Source: Pseudomonas mendocina
GTDB taxonomy: Bacteria; Pseudomonadota; Gammaproteobacteria; Pseudomonadales; Pseudomonadaceae
Assembly: GCF_003008615.1 (NCBI RefSeq)
Contig: NZ_CP027657.1
Span: 4,650,001 to 4,714,000, forward strand
Direction: 5' to 3'
DNA: 64,000 nt
Within the stretch, counting starts at the first letter, position 1, and each line of letters starts with the position of its first letter. The position numbers and the translations under genes were made by a program. This document shows, piece after piece, positions 37,165 to 45,787 of this stretch. Below the pieces are notes generated by a model. The model ran no database searches. It was given only the letters and a program-made list of their open reading frames with translations, and was not told the origin of the DNA.

Positions 37165-39011
37165 CTGGCAACCCGGTTGCGGCCTGCCGCCTTGGCGCGG
37201 TATAGGGCTCTGTCGGCGAAGTCGAGCCAGCTTTCGCCGCAGTCCGGGGTGTCGGGGATTCCCGCATGCAGTCCGATGCTGATACTCAACGGGATCGACT
37301 GTTGCTGATAGAGGCAGGGATGGCGGGCCAGGTCGTCACGCAGTTGCTCGGCCAGGTCGAGCGCGCCAGTCAGGTCGGTGCTGTCGAGCAGGGCGACGAA
37401 TTCCTCTCCGCCGAATCGCGCCAGCAGGTCGCTGCTGCGCAGGCGTTGCTGGATGCGTTGGGCGGCGTGGCGCAGGCAGGCGTCTCCGGCGAGGTGGCCA
37501 TAGCGGTCATTGACCTGCTTGAAGTGATCCAGATCCAGCATCAGTACGGCTAGCGATTGGCGGCTGCGTTCGGCACGGGCGCAGGCGCGCGCCAGCTCCT
37601 CACTCAGCGTCTGGCGATTGAACAGATTGGTCAGGCCGTCACGGCGATTCAGTTCGGCCAGGCGCAGGTTGGCGCTGGACAGCTGTTGCAGCGTTTCCTC
37701 CAGTGTTGCCGTGCGCTCCTTCACGCGTTGTTCCAGGTTCTCGCTGATCTGCGTTTGCAGCTCCAGGTGTTTGGCCTGCTCGTTGCTGAGCTGGCGCGCC
37801 TGGGTGATCAGTTTGGCCTGGGCTATGCGCTCGGCCTCCTGCACCTGGCGGATACGGGCAGCCAGGGCGATGGAGAAGACCGTCATCTCGATCACGCCGC
37901 CGATCTGTTGGGCATGTAGCGTCAGCAGCGAATAGGGCAGCACGCCCGTTCCGGTGAGGATGCTGGCCAGGCTGGCGCTAATCAGCACGAACCAGCCCAG
38001 AGCGAACAGACGTGCTGCGGTGTAACCGGCGCGCCAGCGCAGCAGGGTGATGATGAAGGCAGCGAGGGCACAGGCGACGATGAGGACGAAGCTGGCGATC
38101 AGTGCCGGCTGGTAGGGGCCGAGCAGGGCCATGACCAGTACCAGCCAGGCGCAGGCTTTCAGGCTGTGAGCGACCCAGCGATAGGCGGCGGGCGCTTCAC
38201 GTAGCGCCAGCACGCCATAGGTGAACTGGATACCGAACAAGGTGGCCAGCGCCGAGCTGAGGGGGAAACTCAGCTGCTGCCAGGCCAGGGCGTTGGGCCA
38301 CAGCCATTGGAAGGCAAAACCAAGCTGGATGAATTCATAGAGGCTGAAGCTGGCGACGAACAGGCAATACCAGAGGTAGTTGCGGTCGCGGGTGATGCAG
38401 AAGATCGACAGGTTGTAGACGAACATCGCCAGCAGCGCGCCGAAGAACAGCCCTTGAAACAGCAAGCTGCGCTGCTCCTGATGGTCGAAGGCCTCGTGGG
38501 TCATCAGGCTGGCGCTGAGGTTGGCCGAGCCGTTGGTCTGCATGCGTAGCCAGATCCGTCGTTGTTCGCCCGGCGCGATGTTCAGCGGTAGCACCATCTG
38601 ACGATTGTCGACCCAGCGCCAGTCGAACGGGCGCTGGTCGCCGGATCGATACACGCGCTCACCGTCCAGGCCATAAGCATCCAGCTGATCCAGCAATGGG
38701 TTGCCGATCAGCAGTACCCAGCTCAAGGCGCGTGCGTGAGGATTGTGCACATCCAGGCGCAGCCAGTAGGTGCTGCTGTCGTAGCCAAAGCTGGCGTCGC
38801 GTCGGCCCACCGCCTGCCAGGCTGCATCGGGTAGGGCGCGCACCGTGTGGAAATCGGTATCGCCTTGCGGGTCTTTCCAGAGCTGCATGTAAGGGCCGGG
38901 CAGAACCTGGGCCTGTCCAGCCGGCAACGGCAGGCTGTCCGCCCAGGCGAGAACGGGTAGCAGCAGAAGCATCAGTAAGCGCAAGGTGGCAATCAATTGC
39001 TCGGTTCTCAT
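37134..39011 (-). CDS. 7TM-DISM diguanylate cyclase
   Basis: Membrane c-di-GMP synthase of 625 aa. Signal peptide (about 1-24), periplasmic 7TMR-DISM sensor domain of jelly-roll type (about 35-175, with YWLRLDVHNPHA), seven helices (about 185-390), a coiled coil (EERVKERTATLEETLQQL) and a GGDEF domain from about 460. The active site is GGEEF in LLARFGGEEFVALL, and RSSD five residues before it is a complete I-site, so catalysis with product inhibition is expected. The start is ATG 39011; the frame runs on upstream without domain content. The stop lies inside the hydrolase gene. Confidence 0.93.
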   Translation of the reverse strand: MRTEQLIATLRLLMLLLLPVLAWADSLPLPAGQAQVLPGPYMQLWKDPQGDTDFHTVRALPDAAWQAVGRRDASFGYDSSTYWLRLDVHNPHARALSWVLLIGNPLLDQLDAYGLDGERVYRSGDQRPFDWRWVDNRQMVLPLNIAPGEQRRIWLRMQTNGSANLSASLMTHEAFDHQEQRSLLFQGLFFGALLAMFVYNLSIFCITRDRNYLWYCLFVASFSLYEFIQLGFAFQWLWPNALAWQQLSFPLSSALATLFGIQFTYGVLALREAPAAYRWVAHSLKACAWLVLVMALLGPYQPALIASFVLIVACALAAFIITLLRWRAGYTAARLFALGWFVLISASLASILTGTGVLPYSLLTLHAQQIGGVIEMTVFSIALAARIRQVQEAERIAQAKLITQARQLSNEQAKHLELQTQISENLEQRVKERTATLEETLQQLSSANLRLAELNRRDGLTNLFNRQTLSEELARACARAERSRQSLAVLMLDLDHFKQVNDRYGHLAGDACLRHAAQRIQQRLRSSDLLARFGGEEFVALLDSTDLTGALDLAEQLRDDLARHPCLYQQQSIPLSISIGLHAGIPDTPDCGESWLDFADRALYRAKAAGRNRVASYEASALDDA

Positions 39012-39158
39012 GTGCTCGGGCGAGCGCGGTGCAATTATGGCGCGCCGACCAGATGCGATGAAAGGGCGGCGCTGCAGAGAAAAAAACAGCGGCGTATCAT
39101 GCGCGGCATTGGCGGGGGAGTCCGCCCGTCGATGTGATGCCGACCTGGGAGTTGAGAA

Positions 39159-39809
39159 ATGAAGCTGACGATGGATGAGGTGCTGCGCCAGGCCCGCCCG
39201 GTAATGCCCGTTCTGGTGATCGAGGAAATCGAGCTGGCGCTGGATCTCGCTCGGGCGCTGCAGGACGGAGGGATAACCGTGCTGGAAGTGACCCTGCGTA
39301 CGCCACGGGCGCTGGATGCGCTGGCTGCCATCCGCCGTGAGCTGCCGCAGTTGCTGGTGGGCGCCGGCACGCTGATCCACACCGAGCAGTTTCAGGAGGC
39401 GCGCGATGCCGGGGCGCAGTTCGCCGTGAGTCCGGGTTTCACCGAGCGCTTGGCGTTGGCTGCGGAGGACGCGGCACTGCCCTATTTGCCGGGAGTGATG
39501 ACGCCTTCCGAGGTATTGCTGGCGCTGGAGCATGGCTATCGCTCGCTCAAGCTGTTTCCGGCCGATGGAGCCTCCAGCGTGAAGATGCTCAAGAGCTTCA
39601 AGGGGCCATTCACGGGCATTCGTTTCTGCCCAACGGGCGGCGTCACTGCTGACAACCTGCTGAGTTTCCTGCGTTTGCCCAATGTCGCCTGCGTTGGCGG
39701 TACCTGGGTGGCGCCGAGCAATCTGGTGCGTGCGCGTGCCTGGGATCAGATTACCCAGCTTGCCGCTGAGGCCCGGGCATTGGCTGGTAGCCTGGAGGCG
39801 CAGCCATGA
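39159..39809 (+). CDS. eda: KDPG/KHG aldolase
   Basis: Class I aldolase of 216 aa that splits 2-keto-3-deoxy-6-phosphogluconate to pyruvate and glyceraldehyde-3-P in the Entner-Doudoroff path. Catalytic Glu in VLEVTLRTPRAL near 45, the Schiff-base Lys in RSLKLFPADGASSVKMLKSF near 128-134, and FCPTGGVTADN. In pseudomonads the main eda sits with zwf/pgl; this copy with a thioesterase is the PA3131-type paralogue, so its true substrate may differ. The next gene overlaps its stop. Confidence 0.88.
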   Translation: MKLTMDEVLRQARPVMPVLVIEEIELALDLARALQDGGITVLEVTLRTPRALDALAAIRRELPQLLVGAGTLIHTEQFQEARDAGAQFAVSPGFTERLALAAEDAALPYLPGVMTPSEVLLALEHGYRSLKLFPADGASSVKMLKSFKGPFTGIRFCPTGGVTADNLLSFLRLPNVACVGGTWVAPSNLVRARAWDQITQLAAEARALAGSLEAQP

Positions 39810-40246
39810 ACTGGGATCTGCCAAGTCCCTTCGTCATCGACATCCAGGTCGGCGCTGATGATATCGATGGGCTCGGTCACGCCAACAACGCGGTATATGT
39901 CAGTTGGTTGGAGCGTTGTGCCTGGCGTCATTCGCAGTTTCTTGGGCTGGATCTGGTCGAGTACCGGCGCCTGGATCGCGCCATGGCCGTGGTGCGCCAC
40001 GAGATTGATTACCTGTCCAGTGCTTATGAGGGGCAGGATCTGCAGATGGCGACCTGGATCGTCGAGTCCGATCAGCGCCTGAAGATGGATCGACGCTTTC
40101 AACTGGTACGCCCCGAGGACGGGGCAACGCTGCTGCGGGCCAAGACCTCCTTCGTCTGCATCGAGCTTTCCAGTGGGCGTCCCAAGCGCATGCCTGCGGA
40201 ATTCGTAGAGGGCTACGGCAAGGCGTTGTTGCCGCCGGAGCTGTAA
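39806..40246 (+). CDS. Hotdog-fold acyl-CoA thioesterase
   Basis: Thioesterase of 146 aa of the 4-hydroxybenzoyl-CoA/YbgC type. The motif DDIDGLGHANNAVYVSWLERCAW at about residues 15-37 carries the family Asp/His region (DxxGHxNNxxY). The substrate is unknown. ATG overlaps the eda stop by 4 bp, so translation is coupled. A pseudomonad-specific pairing, of unclear metabolic meaning. Confidence 0.87.
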   Translation: MNWDLPSPFVIDIQVGADDIDGLGHANNAVYVSWLERCAWRHSQFLGLDLVEYRRLDRAMAVVRHEIDYLSSAYEGQDLQMATWIVESDQRLKMDRRFQLVRPEDGATLLRAKTSFVCIELSSGRPKRMPAEFVEGYGKALLPPEL

Positions 40247-40252
40247 CGGCGA

Positions 40253-40648
40253 TCAGTCGAGCACTGGCGCGAGAAATACCTGCTCAGGTTCGACCGTGAT
40301 GGCGAACTGACGGGTTTCACCGGGGCGCAGGATGACCGACTGCGCGACATCCGGCCCGCGACCACCGCAATAGCCGTCTGGTGACATGGCCACGGCGACG
40401 CTCAGTTCGCCGCTGGGCAGATCCAGACTGGTGTGTTCGCCGGGCCCCAGTTTCGCCACTACCTGCTGGTTGACGTAAAGCTCCACGTCGCAGGCGTTCG
40501 GCGCGTTGTTGTCCCGACTGAAGATCAGCCGGGCCGGGGCGTCGGCCACGGGATCTGCGGGCGCCGGTTCGATAGCAGCAGACAGCCCGTCGCTGGCTTG
40601 TAGGTTCATGCAGCACAGGCCGAGAGCAATCAGCGCGAGATGGCGCAT
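40253..40648 (-). CDS. Exported hypothetical protein
   Basis: Protein of 131 aa, no family that I recognise with certainty. A signal peptide (MRHLALIALGLCCMNLQASD) is evident, with Cys 12 and 13 that do not form a clear lipobox. The mature part has NNAPNACDVELYVNQQVVAKLGPGEHTSLDLPSGELSVAV and MSPDGYCGGRGPDVAQSVIL; two Cys could form a disulphide. The layout resembles small PEGA-like/carbohydrate-binding beta modules, and is only a guess. It converges on the thioesterase gene with a 6-bp gap. Confidence 0.75.
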   Translation of the reverse strand: MRHLALIALGLCCMNLQASDGLSAAIEPAPADPVADAPARLIFSRDNNAPNACDVELYVNQQVVAKLGPGEHTSLDLPSGELSVAVAMSPDGYCGGRGPDVAQSVILRPGETRQFAITVEPEQVFLAPVLD

Positions 40649-40745
40649 GGCGCGTCTCCTATTTTGGCGATGTGGCCAGTGTGGCCCATCTTGCGCGGCG
40701 CGTGCGAGCCCTTAAACTGTGCGCCCCATTTTTCCGGACAAGCTC

Positions 40746-41693
40746 ATGCAAATCGCCCTGGCGCCCATGGAGGGGTTGGTCGACGAGATTCTGCGCGACG
40801 TACTGACCCGCATTGGTGGCATCGACTGGTGCGTGACCGAGTTCATTCGCGTCAGCGAGCGTTTGTTGCCGGCTGCCACCTATCACAAGCTCGCCCCTGA
40901 ACTCTTCACGGACGCTCGCACGCAAGCCGGCACGCCGATGCGCGTGCAGTTTCTCGGCTCCGATCCGCAATGCCTGGCCGACAACGCCGCTTTTGCCTGC
41001 AGCCTTGGCGCGCCGGTGATCGACCTCAACTTCGGTTGCCCGGCCAAGACGGTGAACAAGTCGCGCGGCGGTGCCGTGCTGCTCAAGGAGCCGGAGTTAT
41101 TGCATGCCATCGTCCGCGAAGTGCGGCGCACGGTACCGGCCGAGATTCCTGTCACGGCCAAGATGCGTCTGGGCTTCGAAGGCAAGGAGGGCGCGCTGGA
41201 TTGTGCGCGCGCACTCGCCGAGGGCGGGGCCAGCCAGATCGTCGTGCATGCGCGCACCAAGGTGGAGGGCTACAAACCACCGGCGCATTGGGAGTGGGTG
41301 GCGCGGGTGCAGGATGTGGTTGGCGTGCCGGTATTCGCCAATGGCGAGGTGTGGACGCTGGAGGATTGGCGCCGCTGCCGCGAGGTCAGTGGTGTGGACG
41401 ACATCATGCTGGGCCGCGGATTGGTGTCTCGCCCTGGTCTGGCGCGACAGATTGCGGCGGTCAGGGATGGTGAAGAACCGCAGGAAATGAGCTGGGCAGA
41501 ACTTCAGCCCCTGTTGTTCGATTTCTGGCAGCAGGCGCGGCGCAAGCTGGCGCCGCGTTACGCACCGGGGCGTTTGAAGCAGTGGCTGGCGATGCTTACG
41601 CGCACCTATCCGGAGGCCGTGGCGCTGTTCGCCGAGGTGCGGCGTGAGCAGGATTGCGCGCGCATTGACCAGTTGCTGGCGTTCTCCGTGTAG
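40746..41693 (+). CDS. dusC: tRNA-dihydrouridine(16) synthase
   Basis: FMN-dependent reductase of 315 aa that makes dihydrouridine in the tRNA D loop. [36 protein letters not shown] is the DusC-type N-terminus (shorter loop than DusA/B). The catalytic Cys is in [21 protein letters not shown] near 98. FMN phosphate site [10 protein letters not shown] and [16 protein letters not shown] in the C-terminal half. ATG 40746 is preferred to an upstream in-frame codon at 40719. Its stop lies at the edge of a repeat. Confidence 0.92.
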   Translation: MQIALAPMEGLVDEILRDVLTRIGGIDWCVTEFIRVSERLLPAATYHKLAPELFTDARTQAGTPMRVQFLGSDPQCLADNAAFACSLGAPVIDLNFGCPAKTVNKSRGGAVLLKEPELLHAIVREVRRTVPAEIPVTAKMRLGFEGKEGALDCARALAEGGASQIVVHARTKVEGYKPPAHWEWVARVQDVVGVPVFANGEVWTLEDWRRCREVSGVDDIMLGRGLVSRPGLARQIAAVRDGEEPQEMSWAELQPLLFDFWQQARRKLAPRYAPGRLKQWLAMLTRTYPEAVALFAEVRREQDCARIDQLLAFSV

Positions 41694-41745
41694 GGTGCGC
41701 TGTGCGCACCGCCTGCCAAACGTTGGTGCGCACGGCGCACCTTAC
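41690..41745. repeat. GTGCGC interspersed repeat, copy 1
   Basis: GTAGGGTGCGCTGTGCGCACC begins in the dusC stop codon, and GGTGCGCACGGCGCACC faces it 20 bp later. The same design recurs at 48985-49045, with the same outer motifs in inverted order. Part matches at 62218 (GGGCGCGCATGGCGCCCC). Confidence 0.7.
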
Positions 41746-41756
41746 TGTTTTTTGCA

Positions 41757-41784
41757 CTTGAAAAATTTCCGACCGACCTCAGAT
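41757..41784 (+). promoter_or_regulatory. Sigma32-like promoter of the small heat-shock gene
   Basis: CTTGAAA (41757-41763) is a perfect -35 for RpoH; CCTCAGAT (41777-41784) 13 bp later resembles CCCCATNT. It places the start of transcription about 60 nt before the gene. Confidence 0.65.
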
Positions 41785-41789
41785 AAGTG

Positions 41790-41852
41790 ACTGCGGGATG
41801 CCGAAGTCGGGTTCCGCAATATGACACTTGCTGAAATTTCAGGAGAATATTC
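41790..41852 (+). promoter_or_regulatory. ROSE-type RNA thermometer
   Basis: The leader forms a first hairpin TGCGGGA / TTCCGCA (about 41792-41818) and a second one at 41827-41845, CUUGCUGAA / UUCAGGAG, in which the AGGAG ribosome site pairs with CUU-G-CU and the G is bulged. UUGCU opposite the site with a bulged G is the mark of ROSE elements (established for ibpA of E. coli and Pseudomonas). At high temperature it opens and allows translation. Confidence 0.8.
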
Positions 41853-42308
41853 ATGAGCAACGTACTGTCTCTGGCCCCTCTGTTCCGCCAGTCCGTCGGT
41901 TTCGACCGTTTCAATGATCTTTTCGAGTCTGCCCTGCGTAGCAACGATGCTGGCAGCTCCTACCCACCCTACAACGTCGAGAAACATGGCGAGGATCACT
42001 ACCGCATCGTGGTGGCGGCTGCCGGTTTCCAGGAAGATGACCTGGAGTTGCAGGTCGAGCGCGACGTATTGACCGTGGTGGGCAACAAGCGTGACCGCAG
42101 TGCCGAGAGCATCAGTTACCTGCATCAGGGTATCGCCCAGCGTGCGTTCAAGCTGTCGTTCCGCCTGGCGGATCATATCGAGGTCAAAGGCGCCAACCTG
42201 GCCAACGGTCTGCTCCATGTCGAGCTGGAGCGTATCGTGCCGGAAGAGGCCAAGGCCAAGCGCATCCCCATCGGCAACCAGCGCCCAGCGTTGGAAAGCG
42301 GGCAGTGA
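41853..42308 (+). CDS. ibpA: Small heat-shock protein, Hsp20/IbpA type
   Basis: ATP-independent holdase of 151 aa. MSNVLSLAPLFRQSVGFDRFNDLFESAL is the IbpA N-terminal arm, the alpha-crystallin domain runs about 35-125 (PPYNVEKHGEDHYRIVVAAAGFQEDDLELQVERDVLTVVG, RAFKLSFRLADHIEVKGANLANGLLHVELER), and the C-terminal tail has KRIPI, the IXI motif for oligomer contacts. Heat control is supported by the sigma32-like promoter and ROSE leader. Confidence 0.94.
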   Translation: MSNVLSLAPLFRQSVGFDRFNDLFESALRSNDAGSSYPPYNVEKHGEDHYRIVVAAAGFQEDDLELQVERDVLTVVGNKRDRSAESISYLHQGIAQRAFKLSFRLADHIEVKGANLANGLLHVELERIVPEEAKAKRIPIGNQRPALESGQ

Positions 42309-42322
42309 TGGATGCATGACCA

Positions 42323-42350
42323 GAAGGCGCCCTGCGGGGCGCCTTCTTCG
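42323..42350 (+). terminator. Terminator of ibpA
   Basis: GAAGGCGCC / GGCGCCTTC with a CTGCGG loop, followed by TTCGTTTC; a weak T-run only. Confidence 0.6.
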
Positions 42351-42384
42351 TTTCACCCGTGCGCTTTCATTCGCTCTGGAGCGT

Positions 42385-45300
42385 TCAACTGGCCGGTTTT
42401 CGGCGCTGCTTGTCCAGCAGCTCGCGAAATGCCTCCTGCGGCAGCGGCCTGCTGAACAGGTAGCCCTGATAGAGGTGGCAACCCTGCGCTTGTAGAAAGT
42501 CCAGTTGATCCTGCTGTTCCACGCCCTCGGCGATCAGTGCCAGCCCCAGACTGCGTGCCATGGCGACGATGGCGCGGATGATCTCGGCGTCGTTGGGGTC
42601 GCAGGTCGCGTCGCGCACGAACGACTGGTCGATCTTCAGCATGTCCACCGGCAGGCGCTTGAGGTAGGTCAGCGAGCTGTAGCCGGTACCGAAGTCGTCC
42701 ATGGCGAAGCTCACGCCATGCTTCTTCAGGCGCAGCATCTTGCCGACGGTGTCGTCGATGTTCTGGATGACGATGCCTTCGGTGATCTCCAGCTTGAGCA
42801 TGGCGTTGGGTAGCTGGCTGTTGCGCAGGCTGCTGGCGACTCGGTCGACGAAGTCATGTTGGCGAAATTGTCGCGGGCTGATGTTGACGCACAGGCTGAA
42901 GCGCTCGCCGTCGATCAATCCATCGGCCATCAGGCGCGAGCAGAAATGGCAGGCTTCGACCAGTACCCAGCCGCCGACTTCGACGATCAGGCCGCTTTCT
43001 TCGAGTACCTGGATGAACTGGGCGGGCGATTGCGCGCCCAGCTGCGGATGTTGCCAGCGCAACAGGGCCTCGGCGCCGACTACCTGGCCATCGCGAGCAT
43101 CGACCTGGGGCTGGAAATGCAGTTCGAATTCGCCGCGGGCCAGGGCCAGGCGCAGGTCGTTCTCCAGGCGCAAGCGTGCGCTTGCGGCGTCCTGCATGGT
43201 GGTGCGAAACAGCTGGATGGCGTTGCGGCCGGAGTCCTTGGCCCGATAGAGGGCGATATCGGCGCGCTTGAGCAGATCCGCCGGGGTGTTACCGTGATCG
43301 GGAATCAGCGCGACGCCGATACTGGGCGTGACCTGTAGCCGGTGGCCGTCCAGCAGCATTGGCTCGGCCAGCAACTGGCGGAGCTTGTCGGCGACCTGGC
43401 GGACATGGCGGGTCACTTCCGAGCGTTTACCTTCCAGGCCGGACAGCAGCACGACGAATTCATCGCCGCCGAGACGCGCCACGGTGTCCTCCAGGCGCAC
43501 GCTGGCCTCCAGGCGTGCGGTGACCAGGCGCAGCACGCTATCGCCGACCGGATGGCCGAGCGAGTCGTTGATGTGCTTGAAGTGGTCGAGGTCGAGAAAC
43601 AGCAGGGCGCCGCGCAGCTCATGGCGTTTGAGCAGGGAAATCTGCTGGGTCAGGCGATCCATCAGCAGGGCGCGATTGGGCAGGTTGGTCAGGGCGTCGT
43701 GATAAGCCAGGTGCTGCACCTGGGCCTGCGCCTGCTTCAGTTCGCTGATATCGCGCGCGGTGAGCAGCAGGCAGGGCACGCCGTTGAGTTCGATCGGCTG
43801 GACGGAGACGTCCACCAGGCGCACTTCGCCTTCGCGGTGTCGCCCATGCATCTCCATGCGCAGAACCTGACCGTGCTGCAGCAGGTGTTCGATCATCTGC
43901 GTGCGCTCTTCGGGGTAGGCCCAGATGTTCAGTTCATGCACGCTGCGGCCTACCACTTCCCAGGCCTGGTAGCCGGTAATGCGGGTGAAGCCTTCGTTGA
44001 CCTCGATGTAGCGGCCGGTGTCGCGCTCGGTGATGGTGATGGCGTCCGGGCTGGAGTGGAACGCCTTGGCGAACTTTTCCTCGGAGCCTTTCAGGCGTTG
44101 CTCGCGCTCCACGCGTTCGCTGATGTCCACCAGGGTGCCGACCATGCGCAGCGGTTGGCCGGCGTCGTCCAACTGCAGTTTGGCGGTGCTTTCCAGAAAG
44201 CGCAGGTCGCCCTTGCCCTGCTGTACCCGGTAGGTCACCTGGTAATGGGTTTTGCCTTGTTCGACCAGTTGCAGGTAGCTCCGGCGCAGGCTCTGGCGAT
44301 CCTCCATGGGCACCTGGCGGAAGAACGCCAGGAAATCACCCTCGAACGGTGCCGGCTCCAGCCCCTGCAGTTGCGATGCGCGGGTGCTGGCGAACAGTCG
44401 GCGGCTGGGAATGTGCCAGTCCCAGGTGCCGAGATCGGCGGACTCCAGTGCCAGTTTCAGGCGCTGCTTGCTCTCCTGCAACGCCAGTTCCTGCGTGCGT
44501 TGTTCGGTGATGTTGCGCACGGTGAGTACCAGGCAGGTTTTGCCGTCGAGTTCGATCTCGCCGCCGAACAGGAGGTTGATGCTGGCTTTGCCGTCGCGGC
44601 TGAACAGGCGTACTTCAAGGTTGTTCAGATGGCCGGTGCGCAGGGCTTCGAGCATGCGCTGGCGGTCTTCGGGATCGGCCCAGATGCCCAGCTCCAGCGA
44701 GGTGCGGCCGACGGCTTCGGCGCAGCTCCAGCCGAACTGCTGCTCGAAGCTGGGATTGACCTCGATGAACCGGCCCGTGGCGCGCTCGGTGATGGAGACC
44801 GCGTCGGGGGTATGCATGAAGGCCTTGGCGAACTTCTCCTCGCTGAAGCGCAGGGCATTCTCGGCACGTTTGCGCGCGCTGGTGTCGAGGAAGGTGCAGA
44901 GCATCAGGCGATCGCCCTGCAGCTCGATGTACTGGCTCGACAGTACCCCGTCGAGGATGTCGCCGCTGCGCGTGCGCAACTGCACTTCCTGAATCACCGG
45001 CTCCTGGCTCAGCGGCGCCTGCTGGCGCAGGTGATCGCGTTGCTGGGCGTGTACCCAGAGATTCAGTTCATGAGTGGGGCGGCCGAGAATGTCGCTGGCA
45101 GTCCAGCCAAAGGCCTGAGTGAAGTGCTGATTGACCTCGATGATTTCGCTGTTGTCATAGCGCGCCAGCATCATGATGTCCGGGCTCAGGCGGAACAGAC
45201 TGACGAAGCGCTCCTCCGATGCGCGCAGCGCCTCGGCGCGTTCCTGTTGGGCGCTGATATCGCGGATAACGCCGAACATGCGCGGCCGCCCGTCGGCTTC

Positions 45301-45684
45301 GTACTGCAGGCTGCCGGTGATCTCCAGCCAGTGCAGGCTGCCGTCGGGCCAGCGGATGCGATGACGCAGCGCATTGGTGATCTGTTCGCCCTGGAGAATG
45401 GCGTGGAAGGTTGCCAGGACTTCCGCGCGCTCCTCTTCGGGAATCAGCTCGATGTAATTCAGCTCGCGGGTGACCGGGCGGTTGGGGTCGAGGCCGAACA
45501 GCGCCTGAGCGCCGCGCGACCAGTTCACCTGGCCGCTGCGAATGTCCCAGTACCAGGTGCCCAGATGTGCGCCGTTGAGCGCAGCCAGCAGGCGCGGTGC
45601 GTCTTGCCAGGTTTGCTCGAATTCGGCGGGATCCATCGCTGGTATGTGTGGCAGGGGCGGAGTCTGGTCAGTCGATCTGGCCAT
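42385..45684 (-). CDS. Multi-PAS GGDEF-EAL c-di-GMP protein
   Basis: Soluble signalling protein of 1099 aa, no signal peptide or membrane helix. Five PAS/PAC modules in series (about 25-150, 160-275, 285-400, 405-525, 535-655), each with a GRxxxEL-type helix such as GRPTHELNLW, GRTSLELGIW and GRSVHELNIW. A GGDEF domain follows (LGGDEFVVLL near 745) and an EAL domain (GAEALLRWQHPQLG near 875; DDFGTGYSSLTYLKRLPVDMLKIDQSFV near 995). Both signatures are intact; which activity dominates is not predictable. No I-site RxxD is in the usual place (VRLEDTVARL precedes). Confidence 0.94.
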   Translation of the reverse strand: MARSTDQTPPLPHIPAMDPAEFEQTWQDAPRLLAALNGAHLGTWYWDIRSGQVNWSRGAQALFGLDPNRPVTRELNYIELIPEEERAEVLATFHAILQGEQITNALRHRIRWPDGSLHWLEITGSLQYEADGRPRMFGVIRDISAQQERAEALRASEERFVSLFRLSPDIMMLARYDNSEIIEVNQHFTQAFGWTASDILGRPTHELNLWVHAQQRDHLRQQAPLSQEPVIQEVQLRTRSGDILDGVLSSQYIELQGDRLMLCTFLDTSARKRAENALRFSEEKFAKAFMHTPDAVSITERATGRFIEVNPSFEQQFGWSCAEAVGRTSLELGIWADPEDRQRMLEALRTGHLNNLEVRLFSRDGKASINLLFGGEIELDGKTCLVLTVRNITEQRTQELALQESKQRLKLALESADLGTWDWHIPSRRLFASTRASQLQGLEPAPFEGDFLAFFRQVPMEDRQSLRRSYLQLVEQGKTHYQVTYRVQQGKGDLRFLESTAKLQLDDAGQPLRMVGTLVDISERVEREQRLKGSEEKFAKAFHSSPDAITITERDTGRYIEVNEGFTRITGYQAWEVVGRSVHELNIWAYPEERTQMIEHLLQHGQVLRMEMHGRHREGEVRLVDVSVQPIELNGVPCLLLTARDISELKQAQAQVQHLAYHDALTNLPNRALLMDRLTQQISLLKRHELRGALLFLDLDHFKHINDSLGHPVGDSVLRLVTARLEASVRLEDTVARLGGDEFVVLLSGLEGKRSEVTRHVRQVADKLRQLLAEPMLLDGHRLQVTPSIGVALIPDHGNTPADLLKRADIALYRAKDSGRNAIQLFRTTMQDAASARLRLENDLRLALARGEFELHFQPQVDARDGQVVGAEALLRWQHPQLGAQSPAQFIQVLEESGLIVEVGGWVLVEACHFCSRLMADGLIDGERFSLCVNISPRQFRQHDFVDRVASSLRNSQLPNAMLKLEITEGIVIQNIDDTVGKMLRLKKHGVSFAMDDFGTGYSSLTYLKRLPVDMLKIDQSFVRDATCDPNDAEIIRAIVAMARSLGLALIAEGVEQQDQLDFLQAQGCHLYQGYLFSRPLPQEAFRELLDKQRRKPAS

Positions 45685-45787
45685 GTCCTGACCTTCCTCT
45701 GATAGGCGCGATGCGCGTTACGGGCGTTAGAGGCATGCAGGGGACTTTCTTATCGTTGTAGCGCCACGTTAGCGTCAGGTCGATTGC

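Noticed and set aside
39012..39824. 271-codon N-terminal extension of the 7TM GGDEF protein
   Set aside because: The signal peptide begins at ATG 39011; the extension overlaps eda in antisense and lacks domain likeness.
43342..45702. 786-codon + strand frame opposite the PAS-GGDEF-EAL gene
   Set aside because: Shadow of the real minus-strand gene, whose domains are all recognisable.
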